The notes below the pieces were generated by a model. The model had not been told where the DNA came from, ran no database searches, and worked only from the letters and a program-made list of their open reading frames with translations. From NCBI RefSeq assembly GCF_003590875.1, contig NZ_QYUN01000002.1, positions 620,001 to 684,000 on the forward strand: 64,000 nt of DNA, given 5' to 3'. Source of the stretch: Noviherbaspirillum cavernae. GTDB lineage: Bacteria; Pseudomonadota; Gammaproteobacteria; Burkholderiales; Burkholderiaceae_D. Positions 1 through 10,102 of this stretch are shown one piece after another; position 1 is the stretch's first letter; every line of letters begins with the position of its first letter. Made by a program: the position numbers and the translations under genes.

Positions 1-1245
1 ACCGTGATCATCGGCCGCGATGGCCGCCTGTCCGGCCCGGAACTGGCGGCGGCGCTGGCGACCGGCCTGCAGGCAAGCGGCGTCGATGTGATCGACCTCG
101 GCGTGGTCGCTACTCCGATGCTGTATTTCGGCACCCATGCGCTGGCAGCGCAATCGGGCATCATGGTCACCGGCAGCCACAACCCGCCCGACTACAACGG
201 CTTCAAGATGGTGCTGGCCGGCGAGGCGATCTACGGCAGCACGATCCAGGCCCTGTATCAGGCGATCGTCAAGGGCGAGTTCGCGCAAGGCGCCGGCGCG
301 TACAGCACGCACGACATCAAGGACGCCTACCTGCAGCGCATCGTGTCCGATGTGAAACTGCGCCGCCCGCTGAAGATCGCCGTCGATTGCGGCAACGGCG
401 TGGCCGGTGCGTTCGCCGGCGACCTGTACCGCGCGCTCGGCTGCGAGGTGACCGAACTGTTCTGCGAAGTCGATGGCACCTTCCCGAACCACCATCCCGA
501 CCCGGCCCATCCGGAAAACCTGCAAGACCTGATCGCCTGCCTGAAGAGCACCGATGCCGAACTCGGCCTCGCGTTCGACGGCGACGGCGACCGTCTGGGT
601 GTGGTCACCAAGGACGGCAGCATCATCTATCCCGACCGGCAGCTGATGCTGTTTGCGCAGGACGTGCTGACGCGCCATCCGGGACGCGAAATCCTGTACG
701 ACGTCAAATGCACACGCCACATCGCGCCCTGGGTCAAGCAGCATGGCGGCAAGCCGCTGATGTGGAAGACCGGCCATTCGCTGGTGAAAGCCAAGATGCG
801 CGAGACCGGCGCGCCGCTGGGCGGCGAGATGAGCGGCCATATCTTCTTCAAGGACCGCTGGTACGGCTTCGACGACGGCTTGTACGCCGGCGCGCGCCTG
901 CTGGAACTGCTGTCGCAATGCGACGATCCGTCGGCGGTGTTGAACGCATTGCCGCAATCGGTCAGCACGCCGGAACTGCAACTGCAATTGGCGGAAGGGG
1001 AGAACTTCACGCTGATCGACACGCTGCAGCGCGAAGCCCGTTTCCCCGCCGCAGAAGAGATCGTGACCATCGACGGCGTGCGCGTCGAGTATGCCGACGG
1101 CTTCGGCCTGGCGCGCTCGTCCAACACCACGCCGGTGGTGGTGATGCGGTTCGAAGGCGAATCGGAGCAGGTGCTCGATCGCATCAGGCAGGAATTCAAG
1201 ACCGCGATTCTGGCGATCAAGCCGGATGCGAAGTTTCCCTACTGA
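1..1245 (+). CDS. Phosphomannomutase/phosphoglucomutase, 5' end outside window
   Basis: Alpha-D-phosphohexomutase of the ManB/AlgC type, interconverting hexose 6- and 1-phosphates for LPS and exopolysaccharide precursors in the cytosol. The reading frame is open from base 1, so the N-terminus is missing: 414 codons are present and the family usually has about 460. Visible motifs in order are the phosphoserine loop TGSHNP, the metal loop DGDGDR, the sugar-binding loop GGEMSGH and the C-terminal phosphate site RSSNTTP. It is followed 47 nt later by waaC, which fits envelope polysaccharide synthesis. Whether mannose or glucose phosphate is the main substrate cannot be read from the sequence. Confidence 0.93.
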   Translation, partial: TVIIGRDGRLSGPELAAALATGLQASGVDVIDLGVVATPMLYFGTHALAAQSGIMVTGSHNPPDYNGFKMVLAGEAIYGSTIQALYQAIVKGEFAQGAGAYSTHDIKDAYLQRIVSDVKLRRPLKIAVDCGNGVAGAFAGDLYRALGCEVTELFCEVDGTFPNHHPDPAHPENLQDLIACLKSTDAELGLAFDGDGDRLGVVTKDGSIIYPDRQLMLFAQDVLTRHPGREILYDVKCTRHIAPWVKQHGGKPLMWKTGHSLVKAKMRETGAPLGGEMSGHIFFKDRWYGFDDGLYAGARLLELLSQCDDPSAVLNALPQSVSTPELQLQLAEGENFTLIDTLQREARFPAAEEIVTIDGVRVEYADGFGLARSSNTTPVVVMRFEGESEQVLDRIRQEFKTAILAIKPDAKFPY

Positions 1246-1292
1246 GATCGCTGCATGACAGGGAAAGCTGCATCCGCAAGCGGAGCAAGGGC

Positions 1293-2342
1293 GTGAACAT
1301 CCTCATCGTTCGCGTTTCCTCGCTGGGCGACGTCGTGCACAACATGCCGATGGTGGCCGACATCCTGCGCCACCATCCCGATGCGAACATCGACTGGGTG
1401 GTGGAAGAGGCGTATGTCAGCCTCGTCCGGCTCAATCGCGGCGTGCGCAACATCATTCCGTTCGCGCTGCGGCGCTGGCGCAAGAGCCTGCTGTCGCAAC
1501 AGACGCGCGCCGAGATGCGCGACTTCTACCGCAAGCTGCGCGGCGAGCGCTACGACTACATCTTCGACACGCAAGGCTTGCTCAAGACCGGTGTGGTGAT
1601 GGGACTCGCGCATGCAGCGCCCGGCGGCAAGCGTATCGGCCTGGCCAATGCCACCGAAGGTTCCGGCTACGAAGGCGCATCACGGATTTTCCACACGATC
1701 AGCGTGCCGGTCGATCCGCGCACTCACGGAGTGCTGCGCGCGCGCATCGTGACCGCCGCGGCGCTCGGCCACACGATCGACACGCCGGCTGATTTCAACA
1801 TGGATGCGCCGGATGCCGCATCGGCAAGCTGGCTGCCGCAGCAGCCTTACGTTGTCTTCTTTCACGGCACGGCGCGCGCCGCCAAGCGCTGGGACGATGC
1901 GAACTGGATACGGCTGGCGCAGTTCCTGGAGCCGCACGGCATGCCGATCCTGCTGCCATGGGGCAGCGAAGCGGAACGGCAGGCGGCGGAACATCTCGCC
2001 GCGAACATGAAGCATGCGCGCGTGCTGCCCAGACTGCCGATGATGGAAGCCGTCGTGCTCGCACAAAAGGCGGCATTCGCGATCGGCGTCGATACCGGCC
2101 TGACGCATATCGCCGCCGCGTTCAATCGCCCGACCGTCGAACTCTACTGCGACTCGCCGCGCTGGAAGACCGAGGGGAACTGGTCGGACAACATCATCAA
2201 CCTCGGCGACCTCGGCCAGCCGCCGACCGTGGCGGAAGTGGAAGCGGCGCTGCAAACCCTGATGGCGGCCAGCGGCAAACGGTCCGGCGGCAATCTGAAG
2301 GACGCTGCGCCGGCTGCCATGACCGGGCGCCAACCGGATTGA
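1293..2342 (+). CDS. waaC: LPS heptosyltransferase I
   Basis: Glycosyltransferase family 9 enzyme that adds the first heptose to Kdo2-lipid A on the cytosolic face of the inner membrane. I start it at a GTG because the family N-terminus (NILIVRVSSLGDVVHNMP) begins right there, with AAGG a few bases upstream. The frame stays open for 900 nt further upstream, but only as a shadow of the mutase gene. The donor-site motif GVDTGLTHIAAAFNRP lies near residue 270. At 349 aa it is slightly long for the family because of a C-terminal tail. Its TGA overlaps the next ATG (TGATG), so waaA is probably translationally coupled. Confidence 0.93.
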   Translation: MNILIVRVSSLGDVVHNMPMVADILRHHPDANIDWVVEEAYVSLVRLNRGVRNIIPFALRRWRKSLLSQQTRAEMRDFYRKLRGERYDYIFDTQGLLKTGVVMGLAHAAPGGKRIGLANATEGSGYEGASRIFHTISVPVDPRTHGVLRARIVTAAALGHTIDTPADFNMDAPDAASASWLPQQPYVVFFHGTARAAKRWDDANWIRLAQFLEPHGMPILLPWGSEAERQAAEHLAANMKHARVLPRLPMMEAVVLAQKAAFAIGVDTGLTHIAAAFNRPTVELYCDSPRWKTEGNWSDNIINLGDLGQPPTVAEVEAALQTLMAASGKRSGGNLKDAAPAAMTGRQPD

Positions 2343-3622
2343 TGCGCGCTCTCTATTCCGCTTTATGGTGGCTGGCGCTGCCGCTGGTGCTGGGGCGGCT
2401 GTGGTGGCGCGGCCGCAGGGAGCCGGGCTATCGCCGACATGTGGCCGAGCGGCTCGGCTTCTATCCGCGCAGTTCCGCGAATCCATCAACGCAAGCGACG
2501 ATCTGGGTCCACGCGGTATCGGTCGGCGAAACGCGCGCGGCGGAACCATTGGTCGAAGCCCTGCTGCGCGCCTATCCCGATCACCGCATCCTGCTGACCC
2601 ACATGACCGCGACCGGCCGCGCCACCGGCCATGCCTTGTTCGGCAAGCACGCATCGCGCGTGGTGCAAAGCTTTCTTCCCTATGACACCGGCTGGATGAT
2701 GCAACGCTTCATCCGGCATTTCCGGCCGCGCCTGTGCGTGCTGATGGAAACCGAGGTGTGGCCGAACCTGATCGCGCAATGCAAGAGACGCGGCATCCCG
2801 GTCGTGCTCGCGAATGCGCGCCTGTCGGAGCGTTCGCTGCGCAAGGCGCAGAAGCTGCAGAGCCTGATGGGCGAAGCCGCACGCGGAATTTCCTGCGTCG
2901 CCGCGCAGACCGACGCCGACGCACAGCGCATACGCCAGCTCGGTGTCGCCAACGTCCATGTCACCGGCAGCATCAAGTTCGACGTCACGCCACCGGAGGA
3001 TGCACTGGCAAAAGGCGCGGCACTGCGGCAGCAGATCGGCCCGCGCTCCGTGCTGCTGTGCGCCAGCACGCGCGAAGGCGAGGAAGAACTGATCCTCGAT
3101 GCGCTCGCAACCGCCGACATGGCCGATGCGCTGCTCGTCATCGTGCCGCGCCATCCGCAGCGCTTCGATGAGGTCGCGCGCATGATCGCAGCGCGCGGCA
3201 TCGCGCTGCAGCACCGCTCGGCACTCGGCAGCGCGCCCTTGCATGCGGATACGCGGATTCTGCTGGGCGATTCGATGGGCGAGATGTTCGCCTACTACGC
3301 GGCATGCGATGTCGCCTTCATCGGCGGCAGTCTGCTGCCGCTGGGCGGACAGAACCTGATCGAAGCCTGTGCCGTCGGCAAGCCGGTGCTGATCGGATTG
3401 CACACCTTCAACTTCGGCACGGTGAGCGAGGATGCGATTGCGGCGGGCGCGGCGATGCGCGTGACGGATGCGCAAGCCATGTTGGCGCGGAGCGGCCGCT
3501 TGCTGCGCGATCACGACGAGCGTGCAGCGATGGGAGAGAACGCGCTTGTCTTCTCGCGTCATCATCGCGGCGCCACGGCGCGCACATTGGCGCTGCTGAC
3601 GACCATGCTTGCCAGCGCCTGA
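2342..3622 (+). CDS. waaA: Kdo transferase (3-deoxy-D-manno-octulosonic acid transferase)
   Basis: WaaA/KdtA transfers Kdo from CMP-Kdo to lipid IVA, just before WaaC acts. It has 426 aa, the usual length. An N-terminal hydrophobic anchor (WWLALPLVLG) is followed by a glycosyltransferase-B fold, with the N-domain motif METEVWPNL near residue 135 and the C-domain motif GGSLLPLGGQNLIEA. The start ATG shares one base with the waaC stop. About 190 nt without a recognisable gene follow before the convergent chemotaxis gene. Confidence 0.95.
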   Translation: MRALYSALWWLALPLVLGRLWWRGRREPGYRRHVAERLGFYPRSSANPSTQATIWVHAVSVGETRAAEPLVEALLRAYPDHRILLTHMTATGRATGHALFGKHASRVVQSFLPYDTGWMMQRFIRHFRPRLCVLMETEVWPNLIAQCKRRGIPVVLANARLSERSLRKAQKLQSLMGEAARGISCVAAQTDADAQRIRQLGVANVHVTGSIKFDVTPPEDALAKGAALRQQIGPRSVLLCASTREGEEELILDALATADMADALLVIVPRHPQRFDEVARMIAARGIALQHRSALGSAPLHADTRILLGDSMGEMFAYYAACDVAFIGGSLLPLGGQNLIEACAVGKPVLIGLHTFNFGTVSEDAIAAGAAMRVTDAQAMLARSGRLLRDHDERAAMGENALVFSRHHRGATARTLALLTTMLASA

Positions 3623-3813
3623 CAAGCTCACCGCGTCACCCGACGCCAGGCGCTGGTGGTGATTGCCTTTTCCCACGCCGGGGATATCGTCAATGCCAAA
3701 CTGATTCTCAACGTGCTGGCGCGCCTTGCAGCATGCATCCGGCGCCTGGCTGTTCGTTTGCATGGACGACGGCTCGTCCGCCGCGCAGCCGCGCAAGCGC
3801 TATTGAAATCGCG

Positions 3814-5169
3814 CTAGGCGGCCGGCCGCTTGCCTGTCCTGGAGTGATCGAGCTGTTTGATGGCATCGTTGACCTGTTCGATACCCGCATTCTGATCGTG
3901 TGAGGCGCGTGTGATGGTATCCATGATGCCGGTGATGCTTTGCATGGACGACACCATTTCCTGCATCGTGCCGCCGGCGTTGGTGACGAAACCGGAGCCC
4001 TGGTTGATTTCGCGCACCGAGTCATCGATCAGGGTCTTGATTTCCCTCGCCGATATGGCGCTGCGATGGGCCAGATTGCGCACTTCACCTGCCACGACCG
4101 CAAAGCCGCGCCCCTGTTCGCCGGCACGCGCCGCTTCCACTGCGGCGTTGAGCGCCAGCAGATTTGTCTGAAACGTGATGCCGTCGATGACGCCGATGAT
4201 GTCGGCAATTTTCCGGGCGCTGTCGTTGATGGCGCTCATCTTCTTCACGACATCGTTCATGACCTCGCCGCCCTTGTGGGCGATCGAGGCAGTCGATTGC
4301 ACCAGTGCGCTGGCGTGCTGCGCGTTGAGCGCGCTTTCCTTGAGCGCCTGGGACAGGCCGCTGACGGCCGATTGCAAGGTCTGGGACGCCTGGATTTGCA
4401 GGGTGAGGTCGGAGGCATACTTGACGATCTTGAAGGGCTGCTGGTCCTGTCCGAGGATGGGGCTGTAGCTGGCTTGCAGCCACAGCTCTCGCCCGCCCTT
4501 GCCGACGCGCCGATACAAGCCGGAGTCATACTGACCCGCGCCCAGTTGTTGCCAGAACCGCTTGTAGGCTTCGCTGGTCCGCTGCCTTTCTTCGACAAAA
4601 ATGCGGTGGTGCTTGCCCACGATCTCTTGCAAGGTATAGCCGGTGGCAGCGAGAAAGTTGTGATTGGCGAACAGGATGTGCCCGCCCAGGTCGAATTCAA
4701 TGACCGCCTGTGCCTTGCTTATGGCCGCGATTTGTCCGGCGAAGTCGGCGGATTGGCGCTGCTCATGAGTGACGTCGCGTGCGTATTTGACGACTTTGAA
4801 AGGACGGCCCCGCGCATCCATGATCGGATTGTAGGTCGCCTGAATCCATATTTCGTTGCCGTGTTTGCCGATGCGCTTGTAAAGGCCTTCGTCATATTCT
4901 CCACGGCGCAATTTCTGCCAGAACTGACGGTATTGTTGCGACTCTCTCTCCGACGGTTCGACCAGCATGCTGTGATGCTGATTCTGCAGTTCTTCGAGGC
5001 GATAACCAACGGAATTGAGGAAATTTTCGTTGGCGTGCAGGATGGTTCCATCCAGACGGAATTCGATGACGGCTTGCGCTTTGCTGATGGCGGCGAGTTG
5101 GCCTCGCAGGTCGGCTTGCCGATTACTTCGTCCTCCGAGGGACCCAAAAAATTGAAGTAATGATTTCAT
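3814..5169 (-). CDS. Soluble PAS-PAS methyl-accepting chemotaxis protein
   Basis: Cytoplasmic chemoreceptor-like signal transducer of 451 aa with no membrane segment. Two tandem PAS domains occupy about 25-140 and 145-260; both contain the repeated stretch [10 protein letters not shown] and end in PFK(V/I)VKYA. The MCP signalling domain follows, with the conserved hairpin tip region [31 protein letters not shown] split over about 325-360. The layout resembles BdlA of Pseudomonas, which links internal redox or ligand signals to biofilm dispersal; that role is inference. The C-terminus stops soon after AIKQLD and lacks the QQNAALVEE-like tail common in the family. No chemotaxis genes are adjacent. 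Confidence 0.88.
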   Translation of the reverse strand: MKSLLQFFGSLGGRSNRQADLRGQLAAISKAQAVIEFRLDGTILHANENFLNSVGYRLEELQNQHHSMLVEPSERESQQYRQFWQKLRRGEYDEGLYKRIGKHGNEIWIQATYNPIMDARGRPFKVVKYARDVTHEQRQSADFAGQIAAISKAQAVIEFDLGGHILFANHNFLAATGYTLQEIVGKHHRIFVEERQRTSEAYKRFWQQLGAGQYDSGLYRRVGKGGRELWLQASYSPILGQDQQPFKIVKYASDLTLQIQASQTLQSAVSGLSQALKESALNAQHASALVQSTASIAHKGGEVMNDVVKKMSAINDSARKIADIIGVIDGITFQTNLLALNAAVEAARAGEQGRGFAVVAGEVRNLAHRSAISAREIKTLIDDSVREINQGSGFVTNAGGTMQEMVSSMQSITGIMDTITRASHDQNAGIEQVNDAIKQLDHSRTGKRPAA

Positions 5170-5401
5170 GCTGGTGCTTCCTTCTGATGTTGTGCGTAAA
5201 GAAGACGGTCTCCATTTCTTATGAATAAATATTTCTATATGGCAAATATTTGGCGGAATGATATCCCATGTTTATGGGATGCTTTTGAGGAAACGTTCTA
5301 ATCAAGCAATTGAAAAAAGCATCGTGCCAACACAGAAAAACAAATCGGCACGTGGCGGACGAGGAGCCGGAATGGCGAATGGGGGAATTGCCGCCGCAAT
5401 G

Positions 5402-5442
5402 CAAAAAAGGGCCGCGATTCGCATCGGCGCCCCTTCTTTTCA
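5402..5442 (-). terminator. Rho-independent terminator after oprM
   Basis: Read on the minus strand there is a GGGC...CGAT / ATCG...GCCC hairpin with a small internal loop, followed by six T. It lies about 65 nt beyond the oprM stop. An A-rich left flank means it could also work in the other direction. The surrounding gap (5170-5506) otherwise holds only the perfect hairpin described next and the leader of the chemotaxis gene. Confidence 0.6.
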
Positions 5443-5457
5443 GGTTTTTTTGTGATG

Positions 5458-5494
5458 GTCACGGCATGCGGCGAATGGCGCCGCATGCCGTGAC
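5458..5494. repeat. Perfect 16-bp inverted repeat, 5-nt loop
   Basis: GTCACGGCATGCGGCG and its exact complement are separated by AATGG, just downstream of the oprM stop codon. No T-run follows on either strand, so it is more likely an mRNA 3' stabilising hairpin or REP-like unit than a terminator by itself. Confidence 0.7.
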
Positions 5495-5506
5495 AAAAGC
5501 ACGCGC

Positions 5507-6946
5507 TTACTTTCCGCTTTGCGCCGTCACCGTGTTCTCACTCCATCCGCCACCCAGCGCGCGATATAAATCCACCGCATTCGTCAGCCGCAGCACCCGC
5601 GCCTGAATCAGCAATTGCTCGTCAGCGAACAACTGGCGCTGTGCGTCCAGCACGTCCAGCGAACTGGCCACGCCGTTGCGGTAGCGCTGCTCGGCCAGCT
5701 TCAGGCGTTCGGCCTGGGCGACCTGCACCTTCTGCTGGGCGTCGATCTGTTCTTCCAGCGCGGAGCGTGCGACCAGCGCATCCGACACTTCGCGGAATGC
5801 GGTCTGGATGGTCTTTTCGTAGTTCGCGACAGCGACGTTGTTGCGCACTTCGGCGACCGTGAGGGTGGCGCGGTTGCGGCCGGCGTCGAAGATCGGCAGC
5901 ACGAGTTGCGGCGCGAACGACCATGTTTGCGTTCCGGTTTGGAACAGGTTCGACAGTTCGTTGCTGGCGGTGCCGATGCCGGCGGTCAGCGAAATGCGCG
6001 GGAAGAAGGCCGCGCGCGCTGCGCCGATGTTGGCGTTGGTGGCCTGCAGTTGCTGTTCCGCCGAGCGGATGTCGGGGCGACGCGCGATCAGGTCGGACGG
6101 CAGGCCGGCGGGGATGTCGGTGACGATGTTCTGTCCCGACAGCGGTTGCGCCGGAGGCAGATCGGACAGCGGTTTGCCGGCCAGCAGGATCACTGTGTTC
6201 ACGGCCTGAGCGCGCTGGCGTGCCAGTATCGCGAGCGAGGCGCGGGCCGATTCGACCAGGACTTCATCCTGGCGCAGATCGAGTGCCGAAGAGGCGCCGA
6301 CGTCGAATCGCTGCTTGGTGATCTTGTACGCGGCCTGGCGGCTTTCCAGCGTCCTTTGCGCGTATTCCTGCTGTTCGGCGAGGCCGCGCTCGGCGAGGTA
6401 GGCTTTCGCCATTTCCGCGACCAGGCTGATGTGAACGGCCTGCTGCGCTTCCTGTGTCGCGAGGTATTGCGACAGCGCGGCTTGATTCAGGCTGCGCACG
6501 CGGCCGAAGAAGTCGAGCTCGAACGAGGCGAGGCTGAGTCCGACCTGGTAGGTATTGCTGATCATCGCCGCGCCGGTGGGCGAGATGCTGGCCGGGGTGC
6601 GTGCGCGCGAGCCGCTGGCGGCGGCATTCACGTTGGGCCAGCGGTCGGCCGATTGGATGTTGTAGAGGCCGCGCGCTTCCTCCACGCGCAGGGCGGCGAC
6701 GCGCAGGTCGCGGTTGTTTTCCAGTGCGATGGCGATCAGGGCCTGCAGGCGCTGGTCGGGGAAGAACTCGCGCCAGCCAATGTTGGTGGCGTTGTCTGCC
6801 GCGTTGCCGGCGGTTTGCGCCTTGCCGCCGTCTTCCGCCGGGTAGACGCTGGAGATGGGCGCCTCGGGCCGCGTGTAGGTCGGCGCAAGCGAGCAGCCCG
6901 CCAACACGCCGGCAGCGAGCAGTGAAAGGGTGATTTGTTTAAGCAT
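5507..6946 (-). CDS. oprM: RND efflux outer-membrane lipoprotein (OprM/NodT family)
   Basis: Outer-membrane channel of the acrAB-type pump that follows its partners in the operon. The chosen start gives MLKQITLSLLAAGVLAGC, a lipoprotein signal with lipobox LAGC and Cys18 as the lipidation site; GAAGG lies upstream. A start 36 nt earlier is possible but would add residues ahead of the signal peptide. Two TolC-like repeat regions follow (for example QRFDVGASSALDLRQDE and QRYRNGVASSLDVLDAQ), each contributing helices to the periplasmic tunnel. The start overlaps the end of acrB by a few bases, indicating coupled translation. Confidence 0.94.
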   Translation of the reverse strand: MLKQITLSLLAAGVLAGCSLAPTYTRPEAPISSVYPAEDGGKAQTAGNAADNATNIGWREFFPDQRLQALIAIALENNRDLRVAALRVEEARGLYNIQSADRWPNVNAAASGSRARTPASISPTGAAMISNTYQVGLSLASFELDFFGRVRSLNQAALSQYLATQEAQQAVHISLVAEMAKAYLAERGLAEQQEYAQRTLESRQAAYKITKQRFDVGASSALDLRQDEVLVESARASLAILARQRAQAVNTVILLAGKPLSDLPPAQPLSGQNIVTDIPAGLPSDLIARRPDIRSAEQQLQATNANIGAARAAFFPRISLTAGIGTASNELSNLFQTGTQTWSFAPQLVLPIFDAGRNRATLTVAEVRNNVAVANYEKTIQTAFREVSDALVARSALEEQIDAQQKVQVAQAERLKLAEQRYRNGVASSLDVLDAQRQLFADEQLLIQARVLRLTNAVDLYRALGGGWSENTVTAQSGK

Positions 6947-9900
6947 CTTGGCTGCCTTCGTACTGTTGGACATGTTCAGCATGAAAACGTCGCTGACGTT
7001 CGCTGCCCTTGAAGAGTTTGCGCACGACGACGAAGAATACCGGCACGAGGAACACCGCCAGTACCGTCGCGGTGATCATGCCGCCCATCACGCCGGTGCC
7101 GATCGCACGCTGGCTGGCGGAGCCCGCACCGTTGGCGATGACCAGCGGCAGGACGCCGAGGATGAACGCCAGCGAGGTCATGATGATCGGGCGGAACCGC
7201 AGGTGAACAGCTTCCAGCGTCGCGTCGATCAGGCTCTTGCCCTGCGCCTGCAGGTCCTTCGCGAACTCGATGATCAGGATCGCGTTCTTCGCCGACAGGC
7301 CGATGATCGCGATCAGGCCGACCTTGAAGTAGACGTCGTTCGGCATGCCGCGCATGGTGGCGCCGAGCAGCGCGCCGAGAATGCCGAGCGGCACCACCAG
7401 CATCACGGAGATCGGAATCGTCGTGCTCTCGTACAGCGCTGCGAGCACGAGGAACACGGCGATCAGCGACAGCAGGAACAGCGCCGGCGCCTGCGAGCCG
7501 GAAGTCTTTTCTTCCAGCGACTGGCCGGTCCATTCGTAGCCAATGCCTTGCGGCAGCTGGCCGACCAGATGTTCCATTTCCGCCATCGCGTCGCCGGTAC
7601 TCCGACCCGGAGCAGCTTCGCCGGAAATCTTCATCGCCGGATAGCCGTTATAACGGAACAGTTGCACCGGTCCCATGATCCATCGCGACGTCGCGAACGA
7701 GGAGAAGGGCACCATTTCGCCTTTGTTGTTGCGCGCATAGAGGCGCATCAGGTCTTCCGGCTGCATCCGGTCCGGTGCATCGGCCTGGATCACCACGCGC
7801 TGCTGACGGCCCTGGTTCGGGAAGTCGTTGACGTAGGTGGAGCCGAGTGCGGTGGACATCGTGCTGTTGATCTCGGCAAAGCTTACGCCGAGGGCATTGG
7901 CCTTGTCGCGGTCGATATCAAGTTGCAGCTGCGGGGTGTCTTCCAGACCTTCCGGACGGACGCCCTGCACGACCTTGCTTTGCGCGGCCATGCCGAGCAA
8001 CTGGTTGCGCGCGGCCAGCAATGCATCGTGGCCGAGGCCGCCGCGGTCCTGCAGGCGCAGGGTGAAGCCGATTGCGTTACCCAGTTCCGGAATCGGCGGC
8101 GGGCTCAGCGGATAGACGATCGCGTCCTTGATCTGCATGAACGCGCCGAACGCCTGGCCTGCAAGCGCGCTGGCCGATTGCTCGGGGGTACGTTCGCTCC
8201 AGTCCTTCAGCGGCGTGAACACCAGCGCCGCGTTCTGGCCGCTGCCGGAGAAGCTGAAGCCGGCCACGGCGACGACACGTTCGACTGCCGGATTCTTCAG
8301 GTAGTGATCTTCCACCTGCTTGATGACATCCATCGTGCGGTTGGTGCTTGCACCCGGCGGCAACTGGATGTTGGTGATCAGGTAGCCCTGGTCTTCCTGC
8401 GGCAGGAAGGAGGTCGGCATGCGCACATAGAGCAGGGCGACGCAGGCCACGATCAGGCCGTACACCACCATGTAGCGCGCGGACTTGCCGAGCATTCTTG
8501 CGACCATGCCCTGATAACCAGCGGCGGTGGTGTTGAACTTGCGGTTGAACCAGCCGAAGAAGCCTTTCTTCTCGTGGTGATGTCCGGGCTCGATCGGCTT
8601 GAGCAGCGTCGCGCACAGCGCGGGCGTGAGCGTCAGCGCCATCAGTGCGGAGAACGTCATCGAGGCCACCATCGACAGCGAGAACTGACGATAGATCGCG
8701 CCGACTGCGCCGCCGAACAGCGCCATTGGCAGGAACACCGCGATCAGCACCAGCGTGATGCCGACGATCGCACCTGTGATCTGGCCCATGGCCTTGCGCG
8801 TGGCTTCGCGCGGCGACAACCCTTCCTCGGCCATGATGCGCTCGACGTTTTCCACCACGACGATCGCATCATCGACCAGGATACCGATCGCCAGCACCAT
8901 GCCGAACATGGTCAGCACGTTGATCGAGAAACCGAACAGCAGCATCGTGGCGAACGTGCCCATCAATGCGACCGGCACGACGATGGTCGGGATGATCGTG
9001 TAGCGGAAGTTCTGCAGGAACAGATACATCACCAGGAACACCAGCACGATCGCTTCGAGCAGGGTCTTCACCACTTCTTCGATGGAGATCTGCACGAAGG
9101 TCGAGGTGTCGTAGGGAATGTCGTACTTCACGCCTTGCGGGAAGAACTTCGACAGCTCGTCCATGCGTGCGCGCACGGCCTTGGCGGTGGCGAGCGCGTT
9201 GGCGGTCGGCGACAACTGCACACCGATGGCGGCGGTCGGCTTGCCGTTCAGGCGGGCCGAGGTGTCATACGCCTGTCCGCCGATCTCGACGCGGGCGACG
9301 TCGCGCAGACGCACCGTCGATCCGTCGGCGTTGGCGCGCAGCACGATGGCGCCGAACTCCGCCGGTGTGGACAACTGGCCGGTGACGACGATCGGTGCGG
9401 TGACCTGCTGCGAATCCAGATTCGGCAAATCACCCAACTTGCCGGATGCGACTTGCGCATTCTGGTTGCGGATCGCGGTCGAGACATCGCTCGGCGTCAG
9501 GCTGTAGCCGACCAGCTTGGCGGGGTCGATCCAGATACGCATCGCCCGTTCGGTACCGAACAGTTGCGCCTGGCCGACGCCGGGCACGCGCTTGATTTCG
9601 TTCAGCACGTTGCGCGACAGGTAGTCGCCCAGCGCGACCGGATCGAGGCGGCCGTCGGTCGACGACAGCGTGGCAAACAGCAGGAAGTTGTTGCGCGACT
9701 TGGTGACCTGCACGCCTTGCTGCGTCACTGCCTGCGGCAGACGCGGTTCGACGCGCTTGAGACGGTTCTGCACATCCACCTGCGCGAGATCAGGATTGGT
9801 CCCGGGCAGGAAGGTCACGGTCACCTGCGCCTGGCCGTTGGCCTGGCTTTGCGACTCCATGTACTGCAAACCGTCGGCGCCGTTCATCTCCTGTTCGATC

Positions 9901-10091
9901 AGGCTGATGATGCTCTCGTCGATGGTCTTTGTGGTCGCGCCGGGGTAGGTCGCGTTGATCTGGACTGCGGGTGGTGCGATGGTCGGGTATTGCGCGATCG
10001 GCAACTGGAAGATCGCCAGTGCGCCGGCCAGCAGGATGAAGAGTGCGATCACCCAGGCAAACACCGGGCGATCGATAAAAAACTTTGCCAT
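6939..10091 (-). CDS. acrB: RND multidrug efflux transporter, AcrB/MexB type
   Basis: Inner-membrane drug/proton antiporter of the HAE1 family, 1050 aa, full length. The N-terminus MAKFFIDRPVFAWVIALFI is typical. The proton-relay aspartates sit in GILVDDAIVVVENV (TM4) and the relay lysine in SAKNAILIIEF (TM10). It is the middle gene of acrA-acrB-oprM, 11 nt after acrA and overlapping oprM. Expression should follow the AcrR-type operator at 11641-11668. A very long open frame exists on the opposite strand but is only a codon-bias shadow. Confidence 0.97.
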   Translation of the reverse strand: MAKFFIDRPVFAWVIALFILLAGALAIFQLPIAQYPTIAPPAVQINATYPGATTKTIDESIISLIEQEMNGADGLQYMESQSQANGQAQVTVTFLPGTNPDLAQVDVQNRLKRVEPRLPQAVTQQGVQVTKSRNNFLLFATLSSTDGRLDPVALGDYLSRNVLNEIKRVPGVGQAQLFGTERAMRIWIDPAKLVGYSLTPSDVSTAIRNQNAQVASGKLGDLPNLDSQQVTAPIVVTGQLSTPAEFGAIVLRANADGSTVRLRDVARVEIGGQAYDTSARLNGKPTAAIGVQLSPTANALATAKAVRARMDELSKFFPQGVKYDIPYDTSTFVQISIEEVVKTLLEAIVLVFLVMYLFLQNFRYTIIPTIVVPVALMGTFATMLLFGFSINVLTMFGMVLAIGILVDDAIVVVENVERIMAEEGLSPREATRKAMGQITGAIVGITLVLIAVFLPMALFGGAVGAIYRQFSLSMVASMTFSALMALTLTPALCATLLKPIEPGHHHEKKGFFGWFNRKFNTTAAGYQGMVARMLGKSARYMVVYGLIVACVALLYVRMPTSFLPQEDQGYLITNIQLPPGASTNRTMDVIKQVEDHYLKNPAVERVVAVAGFSFSGSGQNAALVFTPLKDWSERTPEQSASALAGQAFGAFMQIKDAIVYPLSPPPIPELGNAIGFTLRLQDRGGLGHDALLAARNQLLGMAAQSKVVQGVRPEGLEDTPQLQLDIDRDKANALGVSFAEINSTMSTALGSTYVNDFPNQGRQQRVVIQADAPDRMQPEDLMRLYARNNKGEMVPFSSFATSRWIMGPVQLFRYNGYPAMKISGEAAPGRSTGDAMAEMEHLVGQLPQGIGYEWTGQSLEEKTSGSQAPALFLLSLIAVFLVLAALYESTTIPISVMLVVPLGILGALLGATMRGMPNDVYFKVGLIAIIGLSAKNAILIIEFAKDLQAQGKSLIDATLEAVHLRFRPIIMTSLAFILGVLPLVIANGAGSASQRAIGTGVMGGMITATVLAVFLVPVFFVVVRKLFKGSERQRRFHAEHVQQYEGSQDA

Positions 10092-10102
10092 GCGGTGCTC
10101 CC

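Noticed and set aside
387..1292. 900-nt upstream extension of the waaC frame
   Set aside because: It runs through the phosphohexomutase gene in another frame and has no heptosyltransferase similarity; the true N-terminus starts at the GTG at 1293.
3623..3813. Possible gene fragment after waaA reading VIAFSHAGDIVNAKLILNVL
   Set aside because: Short, no start signal, no family recognised, and it overlaps the convergent chemotaxis gene end; not enough support.
5458..5494. Perfect 37-nt hairpin as the oprM terminator
   Set aside because: No T-run on either strand; the hairpin at 5402-5442 with six T is the better terminator.
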